DNA of 64,000 bases from Ulota crispa (Eukaryota > Streptophyta > Bryopsida > Orthotrichales > Orthotrichaceae), in assembly GCA_963920765.1 (NCBI GenBank), contig OY987245.1, positions 18,802,727 to 18,866,726 of the forward strand, written 5' to 3'. The position numbers and the translations under genes are program-made. The notes below the pieces were generated by a model, which worked only from the letters and a program-made list of their open reading frames with translations, was not told the DNA's origin and searched no databases. Position 1 is the stretch's first letter, and each line of letters begins with the position of its first letter. Shown here in pieces: positions 1-9,583 of the stretch.

Positions 1-294
1 GCCTGGCTCCACTACTCTTTATAGTAGTAGCAAGTGTTTAGCAATTATAATATTATTTCATGATGTTTAAAAAGTCAATAGTACATGGTGCCCTCATAGA
101 AATTGCAAGAAGGGCAGCTTGGGACCTAACACTATGTCTCTAAATCTTCTCACAATTTGGGATACCTAAAAATATGAGTGCATCTAATGAGATAATTTTT
201 TGCCGTCCATGATGGACCATGTGTTTACAATCACTTCTGGAATAAAAAGCAAATGAAAAACAACTTTTTTTGTTGTACATAATCTTCTTTGGGG
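1..294 (+). mobile_element. TTAA-type element, family I, cut by the window edge
   Basis: Matches the interior of the family I copies, including GATGGACCATGTGTTTA near 210, and ends GGGG before TTTA at 295. The left end lies outside the window or is degraded. Confidence 0.65.
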
Positions 295-2359
295 TTTAAC
301 CATATGGCAATGCTCCATGTTTTATAGGTTAACATCTATGGAATTTTATTTGTTCAATTTAAGTTCAACTTACAAAATAATATGTCACTTATTCCTTTTC
401 ATCTCAATTTAAAAAGTTGTTTTACAAATTCTACATAGAATGTTTTTCTTAAGATCTGATAACTTGCCTCCAATATAATTTGTTCCAAAAAAATTAATCA
501 AACAGCCAGAGGTTAATTTTCTGGCTAATTCCGTGAAATGAGATTTTTGTTGCAATTAGATGATATTTAAAAAAGAAAGAGGTAAAAATAAGCCGCATTG
601 ATTTGAGTATAATGAATTTGTTACAAAATCATGAAAAGAATTTTGAATACTAATTCAAAAAACGTCTATCAACAATTAACAACTAATTAATTGTTACACA
701 GGATATGCAATGAAGAATTCATATTTTGCAATATATTAACTTTCCCCTTGAATTTCCTTATAAATCCCTTAAACTCTTTCAAAAAAAAAAATGATACTAT
801 TACCACCTATTATTGGATTCTTTTTCTTTTTCTTTTGGAACAAGTGCTCCTTGCCCCGGACATGGTAGCAATTGAGAACCTTTTGTAAAAAAATTCGTTA
901 CTCTCATCATTCTAAGTTTCAGCTCAACTCCCAGGTCTAGGCGCCATCCCAACTTTGTCGCATCAAAATAAAGAATATTGTAACGAGCTTGGAAATTGTG
1001 TATGGGATTTAGGTTGTGAGTTGAGTTTTGTTCTTTTGACTTTTAGGGCAATGTCCAGCTTTTGTGGCGCCAATTTTTTACATAAATGATGCTCCAGAGG
1101 TATTCTAAGTGCACCAGGACTCACAATTTAGAACATACTGTATGGTTGTGAGTTTTGATGTTCAACATCTTGACCAATTATAGTTTGGAAATTTTGTGAG
1201 ACTTGAAACATAGTGCAAACTGTCCTTGGTTCAAAATGTTGTTGCTACAAAGAAAAATTAGTCAAGATAAATGTTCGTAAAGCAAAATGGTATCACCAAA
1301 GATCAAAACTGCATTCTCTAGAATAGGTCTTTGCTTATAAAGAAGTTGATACAATGGCCATAAGTGACAAATCCTAAATCTCTAATGATTTCAAATTTAG
1401 GTAAATTAAAATCCAAATTAAAATCTAAAACTAAATTCAAAGTTGCAGTAAATATCCATATTTAGATTTGACCACCAAATGGTATTAGCAATTCTTGTAC
1501 CTAGTGGCTCATAGTTGATTGCTAATTTACTTGTTACTTGATACAAACAAATGGGGAATGCTAGAATGTGAGTGGGGAGCCGTGAGCCATGAACTTGGAA
1601 AACTTGAACAAACACAACAATTTCCTATAACTGTGGACAAATTATCCTGAGACTATGATCAAATTTTTTATTGAGATAAAAGTCATTATTTGGAAAATAA
1701 ATAATGAAATTCTAAGTGAAGAGATACAATGGTTAAATCTAAACAATTTATCCAAAAAGAAATGAGGAAGTGTCATTTAGTTCTTGATTTAGTTTTAACA
1801 ATTGTCTTTACCAAAATATAGAGGTACAAAGAGTCTAGATTAACTTATAAACACAAAGCCAAAGATATATGCAAGAGATGCATTTAACATCAAGGAAAGT
1901 AAGATGGAACTTAGGATCACGACATGCTCTTTTCATATGGATAGAGCAAAACATGCAAATGAAAGCAATAATGCTTACATGTAAGTTAGCAGTCAATACC
2001 AAATCAAATGAAGAAACAAACAAATATATAAATATACATATATAGACATATGCAAAGTAACAAAATAACCAAAAGAAAAGAGTTCATATACTCTCTCAAC
2101 TAATCAACCTTGAGAAGCACATTTGGAGTATTTGCGCTACTCTGTAAGTCCAAAATGAACTCTACAAATCCAAATTGAATTTTGTAAGAGACAACAAAGA
2201 AGAAAGGGAATCCTCAAAATCATTGACGCTAATTGAGTAAAGAGATGATACACTAAATCCTGTGTTACACCCTTTGTAGCTGAAATATCAAAATAATCAA
2301 GAACATCAATATCTTCTCCATATTTTTGTAGTGGCTTTGCTACACCACCACGTTTGGAA
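295..2359. other. AT-rich DNA, nothing recognised
   Basis: No gene-like frame, no bounded element and no structured repeat was recognised. The short frames on both strands look random. Confidence 0.5.
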
Positions 2360-2600
2360 GCGCAAGCAACTCTCTAAATATTAGGATTTCACATGTTTTA
2401 TGACCTGGATAGTGTTAGCTTGTTTTTCAGCAGTTTTATTGTTGTTGTCAAGCTTTTTGAGATTTGTTTTTGCAATAATTATTAATGAAATTTGCCATAA
2501 TATCAATAAGTATTTATATAGTGTAAAATATCAAGAAACTAGTATGGGAGGCAACCTAAATGCAATATTTAGTGTAGTTAGAGCATCATCAATCCAATAC
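2360..2600. repeat. Dispersed AT-rich repeat, first copy
   Basis: The uninterrupted copy of the repeat described at 27786-28550. It provides the empty site for the element at 28084-28482. The small frame at 2400-2603 is not conserved. Confidence 0.65.
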
Positions 2601-2696
2601 TAGAAACGATTCACCAAAGATATTACTATTTTTTGATTGGTGTATAATTAGAAAGTGTGATTACTATCATTGGAAGCATATAAAAAAACTCTTAAA

Positions 2697-2952
2697 ATAA
2701 ACAAAATAATATATGGAGTTGGAAATAGGACAATCGATATAAAGTCCATTGAAAGGAAGCTAAAGGACAAAATAGAATGCAAATCAAGCTTTAGAGGGAA
2801 ATCTATGGTAATGGCACACCAAAAAATTGGTGTGCCATTACTTTGGATTTGTTTCTTAGGCATGATTTGCCGTGTTGATTGTCCTTTAGCTTTTTCTCAA
2901 AGAAATTTATTTTAATTGTCCACTTTCCAATTCCATATAGTATTTTGTTTAT
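2697..2952. repeat. Foldback sequence with a perfect 15-bp central hairpin
   Basis: The arms AATAAACAAAATAATATATGG (left) and AATAAACAAAATACTATATGG (inverted, right) enclose a central stem GTAATGGCACACCAA (2808-2822) with a 4-base loop and its exact complement (2827-2841). Confidence 0.7.
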
Positions 2953-2956
2953 TTAA

Positions 2957-3564
2957 CCCTTTAACGCTATGCTAGTCACCAACTACAATACTCTACACTA
3001 ATCATCTGAACATTGCTAGTGCCAAGCAATTATAATATTATTTCTTAAAGTTGCAGGAGTCAACAGTGCATGGTGCCCTTAACACCATATTAGGTAAATT
3101 GAGAAAACTGGGGGTCCCAATTTGTACGTCACTTGGATCTAGAGAAGTCACCCAAAACCAGATTTGAAGGTATCAGATTCAATCTTCAATCTGAGCCACT
3201 AAGATTTTTTTCCCTTGCAAATTCCTCCTCTCAGGTGAGGGCACGTGTACAAAAAGAAAACATTGAGCTTGGAACCTTCAAAAGTCCAAAAATGTACCTT
3301 TTTTCCCAATTCACCTAATTGGTGTTCCTTATGAAAATTGCAAGAAGGGCAGCTTGGTACCTAACACCTTGTTTCTAAATCTCATCACAATTTAGGTTAC
3401 TTAAACATATGAACGCATGTGGTGAGGGATTTTTTTGCCTATCATGATGGACCATGTGTTTATGATCACTTTTGAAAAAAATCAGATGAAAAACGACGTT
3501 TTTTTGTAACATAATCTTTTTGTAGAGCCGGAGGTCGTTTTTCATCCTCCTCAACGTGTAGGGG
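2957..3564 (+). mobile_element. TTAA-type element, family I, with a nested insertion
   Basis: Flanked by TTAA (2953-2956, 3565-3568), with ends CCCTTTAACGC and CCCCTACACGTTG. It is interrupted by the 4-bp-duplication element at 3081-3326; without it the length is 358 bp. Confidence 0.8.
3081..3326. mobile_element. MITE with AACACC ends and 4-bp duplication CCTT
   Basis: The inverted ends AACACCATATTAGGTAAATT and AACACCAATTAGGTGAATT are flanked by CCTT (3077-3080, 3327-3330). Comparison with other family I copies shows the uninterrupted site GTGCCCTTATGAAAATTGC. Confidence 0.8.
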
Positions 3565-3668
3565 TTAAAGATTTTTTTTGTATACGCTTCCAATGATAGT
3601 AATCACACTTTCTAATCATACACCATTTGAAAAAAAATAGTAATTTTTTTGGTGAGCCGTTTCCAGTG

Positions 3669-4791
3669 CTGGCCTATAAGGATCTAAACTGACTAAACCT
3701 GTCCAAATTGACAACAAAAACATCCAAATTGACAGGTCCGTATCTACAAAAATGACCAAATTGATAGCATTCCTTCCCTTGTAGCATGGATTGATGATGC
3801 TAAATGGCGAAACCAACTGCGTACTCGGATGAAGGCATCCGGTGGATTTGTGGCTTTGTCGTCACTCCGTCCCAGTCACCTGTCTTTTGACGTTTGAGTA
3901 TGCGACAAACATAACATTGTTAGCCGACTGTATTCCTCCCCCAGTTAGTGGAAGGATATTCTCCCTAGGATACCTGGGGGAGAGTTTAGTTAAAGATCCT
4001 CAGAGCCGATTGGTGAGGGCGAGAGCCAGCTCATGCCATTCGCTGGGATTCTCATATTGTGGAGAGCAAAAGGGTACCCCAGTGAAGGTTAACAATGCTA
4101 TGAAGCTCGAGTTTGAGAGAGACATCATAAAAGCTAAGTTAGCAAATTTTGTCTCAGTCTGGGAAGGAAGTGTATGTTGTGGATAAGCGGCAACGAACAA
4201 CAAGTTGGACATCCTCCCAAGCTCCTTTTCATTTTTCCCTCCGCAATCAAACTGTATTGATTGGAAAAATGGGCCCAGCTCAGTCAACCAACGCCAATCA
4301 AAGCTATTTTGATGCCGCACTTCCTCCTGAAAGTGGCTTGTCCAAGGCTGTCTCAGTAAACTAACTCGTCAGTCAAAGTGGAAAGAACACAGAAGCTCTG
4401 CGCTTTAAGCCGTTGTACTGCAAACAAACTCTACACTAGTTAACTTACTAGTATAACAATCGTCTTTGGGACTTGGGTTCCAAAGTGCCATCTCGTCTGG
4501 GCACGAAGCCAGATCTCAAATGGGCCTGTGAAACCAAGGTGCGATTCTATAGCTTGTGACCAGTGTTCATGTCTAATAAATCAGCATAGGGCAATTAATA
4601 TCAAAATCTATGTTATCAAAAACCATTTCTTAGGCGTGAAAGCATACAAAATATGCGTATATACTGTACTATATAGCTATCGTCATCTCTGGAAAAATCC
4701 CATTTTTATTGCTATTAGAAAACACAAAGTATATGTAGCGATCGTCATCAGTGTCGTCCTAAATATTTCCTGCTTCTTTACGAAGATACCG
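3669..4791. other. Unassigned stretch with a GC-richer core (3815-4560)
   Basis: Begins with a TGTCCAAATTGACAA-type dispersed repeat (about 3680-3790). The core has near-balanced base composition and overlapping frames of 114 codons (3842-4186, +) and 106 codons (4000-4320, -). Neither resembles a known family. It could be an old gene fragment or captured sequence. Confidence 0.4.
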
Positions 4792-4893
4792 TGAGGGCAT
4801 CTCTGATACACTCCCAAAGTGGATGAGGCCCTTTCAAAACCCTCTCAAATCACTTCATCTTATCGTTTCTAGCAAGCACTACAAGGGAGCAAT

Positions 4894-5039
4894 GTCAATT
4901 TGGACATTTTTTTGTCAATTAGGTCACTCTCATTCAGACACTTTTCTATCAATTTGGATACTTTATGTCAATTTGGACATTTTTTGTCAATTAGGTCAGG
5001 TTGATTCGGACACTTTTCTATCAATTTGGACATGTTTTT
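4894..5039. repeat. 73-bp tandem repeat, two copies
   Basis: Two units starting GTCAATTTGGACATTTTTT (4894 and 4967). Related sequence occurs in reverse at about 3680-3790 and 12740-12885. Confidence 0.75.
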
Positions 5040-5444
5040 GTAAATTTGGATATTGTAATCAATTTGAACTTGTCACTGCGGATGGTTTTCCTTGACCCTT
5101 AACTCTTAAAGGACTGCTCTACGTATTACATAGTAAATATGCTGCCGTATAATTGGTATTTGCTACCAATAAAAACATTAGTAGAAAATTCAGCACAAAA
5201 TCAACAGAATTTCAACCAAAAACTGTTGATTTTTTTTGTGGATTTGGTCAAGTTGATTTGGGTACTTCTTTGTTGATTTTTTGTTGATTTTTTGTAGATT
5301 ATTTACAGTTTTCTGTTAATTTTTAGTTCATTCTTGTTACTTTTCACATATTTTATGTTGTTCAATTCTATTTTATTTCAATTTAATTTTTTTTTTTCAT
5401 AGAGTTTTATTTTAATTTATGAAAAAGTGAATTTTTTTAGGGGA

Positions 5445-5540
5445 CAAGCAGCTGCCCAAACCCCCGGGCAGCTGTCCAAACCCCTGGGCAGCTGCCCGAA
5501 TCCTTGGGCAGTTGCCCGAGCCCCCGGGCAGCTGCCGGCA
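5445..5540. repeat. 20-bp GC-rich tandem repeat in CACTA copy 1
   Basis: About 4.5 units of a 20-base motif GGGCAGCTGCCCGAACCCCC, followed by the palindrome GGGGTTTGAACCCC (5553-5566). Each unit carries a CAGCTG-like centre. It is the only strongly GC-rich part of the element. Confidence 0.85.
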
Positions 5541-6130
5541 GTGGGGTTTGAACCCCTCACCTCTATTCTCACACTCCACAACTCTATCACATTTTCAAAA
5601 ACCACTAAAAAATGTGCAAACACACATGCACACAATATTATCATGATTCTATTTGTACATTAAATGTTCGTGTTTTTAGTAATCTAGTAGACTTTGGAGG
5701 CTATTTCCGCCCATTAAAGGACTTTTTTTCAAAAAACTTAAAACTCAAAAAAGTTGGTAAATGTATTTTACTTTCACCTCCAACAATTTTTTTTGGATTT
5801 CAATCTTTTTATCAAAAGTTATGAGCTAAAATTAGAGAAGGTGTTTAGAAATTTTAAATAAATTGTTTATTTCCATCCTTTTGATTTTGTTTATAAATTT
5901 TTATTGGAATTCGCAAATCTCAAAAGGATTGTTGCAAGCAAAGGTTGGATTCATTAATAATTATTATTTAGTGCTAGTTTTTTTGTAAAAAGAACCTTAT
6001 TTTGTTAAAATAGCCTCCATAGTTTGATAGCTTCAAATAACATGAAATCGTGAAAAGTTACGGAATTAAAACCTTGCAATTATAAAATCCAAATACTATA
6101 AACTTTTGAATAGTTTTGGATATTTTTTAA

Positions 6131-6543
6131 GGGCATTAATATGTGAATCACACCCTTTGAATTACTATATCACACCCCCGAGGTAAATTTTAGATTTCTA
6201 CCATCAAAAAGTTGAATTTGAGAATTTTGAATTCAAATTTGGACTTAGAGACCATGATATTATCTAGCACCATAAAAAAAAGTTGCAATTCAACAACACC
6301 CAATGAAAAAGTTTATCTTTTTTTACAGACAAAAGTAAAATTAACAATTTTCTCCCCAACTAAACTTTTTCATTGGGTGTTGTTGAATTGCAACTCTTTT
6401 TATGGTTCTAGACAATACCATGGTCTCTAAGTCCAAATCTAGATTCAAAATTTTCAAATTCAACTTTTTGATGGTAGAAATCTAAAATCTAACCCGTGGT
6501 GTGGTATAGTAATTGGAAGGGTGTGATACACATATCAATTCCC
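6131..6543 (+). mobile_element. Mutator-type foldback MITE nested in CACTA copy 1
   Basis: A 413-bp near-palindrome with ends GGGCATTAATATGTG and GGGAATTGATATGTG, flanked by ATTTTTTAA and ATCTTTTAA (8 of 9 bases match). The 9-bp duplication and G-rich ends fit the Mutator (MULE) group. There is no coding capacity; the small frame at 6212-6430 runs through the hairpin and is an artefact. Confidence 0.85.
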
Positions 6544-7499
6544 ATCTTTTAAAACTTATAAAAATATTTTATAAGATTGTTTTTTTTTTAGTTCATTTGG
6601 TTAGTAATAGAAGGAAAATTACTAAAAGTGTCCTTTAAGTCTTTCAAAATATCAAGTTTACGCCGAAAATATGTGAAATATAAAAAATAGTCCTTATTTT
6701 TTGTAGGAATATCAATTATACTCCTATTATTTTGGAAAACTAATAAAAAAACTCTTCTATTTTGAAATGTTAAATACATCCTTGTGTTATTTGAAATGTA
6801 AAAATCACCTTTGGTTTCTTGTAAGAATCTGCATTAAACTATACACTTGGTTATCAAATAACACAAAGATATAAATAGTTTAAAATAGTTGAGGAACATT
6901 TTTAATATTCTCCCAATATATTAGAAGCATTGTTGATATTTATACAATAAGGAAAGATATTTTTGGTACTTTTAATCCTTGAGGGACAGATATGAATTCT
7001 TCAAAGAATTGAGGAGCATCTTTTATATTTGTTTGTAAAGAAATTTTGGTATTTAAAACAACAAAATGTTGTACTGTTTATATAAAATTTTGTTGCATTA
7101 GTGAAGTTGTGTCCAAAAGTGTTTAGATCAACAGAAAACTGTTGATCTTTTTGTTATTATGGTCATGTTTTTACTTGACTTTAAAGGCTGCTAATTTTAA
7201 ATCTAACCAAATTGTGAAAAGCAAAGAAAATAAAACCAGTCAGCGTACACTCAAACTTCTAAAATTTTCTTTTTTTTTTCAAAACTTCTTTTATATTTTA
7301 AAACTTCAAAATTTTTTAATGAGGTCCAAAAAGGTTTTAGAAAGATTTCAAAAACAAACCCATTGTAATAGCTTTTTTATTAAAAACATTTTAAAGTATT
7401 TTGATGAATTACAAAAAGATTCCTAAAGGACTCTAATTCAATCTAAGAGATTCTATTTCTATAAATATTTTGAAGTACTTTAACAAATTTCATAAAGAT

Positions 7500-8270
7500 T
7501 TAAAAAAGATTCTCAAAGATTCCAAAAAGGTTCTTGAAAATTCTCAGAGATTCTCAAAGATTCTTTGAATTTCCAAAAAGATTCTCAAAAGATTTCCAAA
7601 GATTCTCAAAGCTTCTCAAAGCTTCTAGGAAGATTCCGAGATTATCCTTAAAGATTTTCAAAAATTCTCAAAAAAATTCAAAATTCCTAGAACATTTCCA
7701 AAGATTCTCAAATATTCCAAACTACTCTCAAAGATTCTCAAGAATTCTCAATTATTCCTAAAAGATTCTCAAAGATTCCAAGAAGATTCTCAAAGATTCC
7801 AAAAGATTCTCAAAAATTTACAAAGATTCTCAAACATTCTCAAAGATTCCAAAAAAACTTGAAAAGATTCCCAAAGATTTCCAAAGATTCTCATAGATTC
7901 CAAAAAGATTCTCAAACATTCTCAATTGTTCTCAAACATTCTCAAAGATTCCAAAAAAACTTGAAAAGAATCCCAAAGATTTCCAAAGATTTTCAAAGAT
8001 TCCAAAAAGATTCTCAAAGATTCTCAAAGATTCTCAATTGGTCTCAAACATTCTCAAAGATTCCAAAAAAACTTGAAAAGATTTCCAAAGATTTCCAAAG
8101 ATTCTCAAAGACTCCTAAAAGATTCTCAAAGATTCTAAAATCTTGAAAAGATTCTTAAATATTCTTAAATTTTTTGAAAAGATTCTCAATGATTCCCAAA
8201 AGATTCTTAAAGATTCTTAAAGATTCACAAAGAATTCCCAAAAGATCCTCAAAAGATTCCAAAATTTCTG
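7500..8270 (+). repeat. Decamer array GATTCTCAAA/GATTCCAAAA in CACTA copy 1
   Basis: About 70 degenerate units of 10-11 bases (GATTYYMAAA). The open frames across it (7534-7761, 7859-8146) are low-complexity repeats rich in Arg, Phe, Ser and Lys and are not regarded as genes. Confidence 0.85.
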
Positions 8271-8618
8271 TTGATTTATATAATGGTGTTCAAATCAACA
8301 GAATGTATTTAGTTTTTTACAGAATTCTGTTAAATTAGTCAATTAGCGTGGGCAAGTGCCCAAATCAACAAGAAACTATTGGTTTTTTGTTGTTTTGGAT
8401 GGCGTTTTCTACTAGTGAAAGTTTTAATTTTGGATCTTGACTAGCTCACTAGAGCCGCATTGATTTATATTCTAACTTCTTTGTTGATCTCAAACGTAGT
8501 AAAGGTGTGGATGCATTCCAAATACAAGAAAATACAAAATATTGTATAGGCCGCAAAGGCCTCCTCGATCCTTTAAGGGTTAAGGGTTACTCAAAACACT
8601 CTCCATCACTACCCATTC

Positions 8619-8730
8619 CAAGTTTAGTGAATTTTAATATCCTTTACTTTCTTTAATAAGTGATCAAGTGCAAGTTTAGTGAACTTTAATATCCTTTACT
8701 TTGTTTACTTTGTTTAATAAGTGATCAAAT
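8619..8730. repeat. Tandem duplication of 52-60 bp
   Basis: CAAGTTTAGTGAA...AAGTGATCAA is repeated at 8619 and 8671; the second unit has an extra ACTTTGTTT. It lies inside the split Harbinger-type element; the related element at 54703-55031 has one unit. Confidence 0.8.
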
Positions 8731-8848
8731 GATTATTTATGGAACATGTTGCAGTGCAAGACCACCTTTTTGAAGAGCATAGGTAGAACTCAAGGAGCTT
8801 GAGGGCCCTTTGAAAGTAGATGTAAACCGGACCGGTGGAGATGCCTTA

Positions 8849-9583
8849 GGATAGTTAGCGTGGGGGTCTTTAGGAGTGTGCCGTCAACGCGTGACGCGTC
8901 TGGTGCGACTGCGCGGTCAACGCCGTGCAACAGTGATTGCACCACGGGTAGGTTGACAATCACTTGGACGCACTCTTTGCCGGACTTGCCTCGTACCCAC
9001 CACCACCACAGGCGCAACTGGAACAGGCCAAACGCGGCTTGTGTCTTTCGCTTTCCACTCCATTGCAGCTGTCTGTCCGTCACTGTGCCCTGGTGAAGTG
9101 CTTCGGCAGTGCTTGCTACTCGGAGACAGTTTTCTCTCTCAATTTTTTACACTTCGGCTTTATTCAGTTGCAAGCGGTGTATTGTACTGTAGTACAGTCA
9201 TCACCAGTGTCACGCAGATGGTAAGTCCCAACGCAAATGTAGGTCGAATCGTGTGTCGCATCTACCTTACCACCGTGTCCTTGCTTATTGCTCGGGTTCC
9301 TTCGACGTTGTTGCCCCTTTGCCATGTCGCTATCACTCAAAAGATTCTAGAACTGTTCCAGATCGTACGAAACCTCTCCGAACAGTAGGTTTGGCTGCAT
9401 CTCTGTTTAGAGAGGCACCGAGCTTGGTGCATTTCGGTTCCAAGGGGGTGTTTTCTCTTCTCTAGCAGACTTGAGCAACAATTTTGGTGGTGCTTATGTA
9501 GGAAACAAGAGGTGAGACTGGAAGTTTGTGAGTGATACGTGAAGAAGAGCCGCGTGTGTGTGTGTGTGCGTGTGGACGCGACC
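8849..9583 (+). promoter_or_regulatory. Upstream region and 5' leader of the DOMON/b561 gene
   Basis: A GC-richer stretch before the b561 start codon. It includes a GT-rich tract at 9553-9573 just upstream of the ATG. The open frames at 8860-9465 overlap on both strands without family resemblance and are taken as non-coding leader and promoter. The transcription start is not defined. Confidence 0.4.

Larger units (their letters stand above)
2598..3668. repeat. Long inverted repeat bracketing the 2957-3564 element
   Basis: About 90 bases at 2598-2690 are repeated in reverse at 3575-3668 (core AAGTGTGATTACTATCATTG at 2653-2672). Between them lie a foldback element (2697-2952) and the family I TTAA element. 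Confidence 0.75.
5176..8417 (+). mobile_element. CACTA (En/Spm) non-autonomous transposon, copy 1
   Basis: A 3242-bp element flanked by AAA on both sides (5173-5175, 8418-8420). The left end reads CATTAGTAGAAAA and the right end TTTTCTACTAGTG, so the inverted repeat is CACTAGTAGAAAA, typical of plant CACTA elements, with one C-to-T change at the left tip. It carries no transposase frame. Inside are a 20-bp GC-rich array (5445-5540), a nested 413-bp Mutator-type element and a long decamer array (about 7500-8270). Copy 2 at 50535-53733 is near-identical. An empty site exists at about 31155 in a related TTAA element. Confidence 0.92.
5103..8579. mobile_element. TTAA-flanked (piggyBac-like) element interrupted by CACTA copy 1
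   Basis: The ends CTCTTAAAGGAC and CCCTTAAAGGAT are inverted and flanked by TTAA (5099-5102, 8580-8583). Without the CACTA insertion and its duplicated AAA it is 232 bp, the same as the relative at 30768-31227 after its own insertion is removed. The outer flanks are themselves palindromic (CCC before the left TTAA, GGG after the right one). Confidence 0.85.
4795..8845. mobile_element. PIF/Harbinger-type MITE, split by nested insertions
   Basis: The left part (from GGGCATCTCTGATACACTCC at 4795) and the right part (to GGTGGAGATGCC at 8845) together match the reverse complement of the intact element at 54703-55031. Shared blocks include CCCTCTCAAA, AGTTTAGTGA and CCGGTGGAGATGCC. The flanks are TGA and TTA, so the duplication is eroded. 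The interior holds a TGTCAATTTGGACAT repeat and the TTAA element with the CACTA insertion. Confidence 0.8.

Noticed and set aside
3842..4320. Overlapping 114- and 106-codon frames as genes
   Set aside because: They lie on opposite strands over the same DNA and neither has a recognisable motif or supported splice structure.
5612..7426. Small conserved frames of 70, 72 and 94 codons shared by both CACTA copies
   Set aside because: Identity reflects recent transposition of the whole element. One frame runs through the hairpin MITE, and none resembles a transposase or any known domain.
7534..8146. Arg/Phe/Ser/Lys-rich proteins of 75 and 95 residues
   Set aside because: They are translations of the decamer array in the CACTA element. 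The array is non-coding in character and the frames differ between the two copies.
7500..8270. CRISPR-like array
   Set aside because: Units are 10-11 bases, degenerate and without unique spacers, and the DNA is plant nuclear.
8574..8590. Telomere-like TTAAGGGTTAAGGGTTA
   Set aside because: It is short and fully explained by a TTAA target next to the CCTTTAAGGG end of a mobile element; there is no array.
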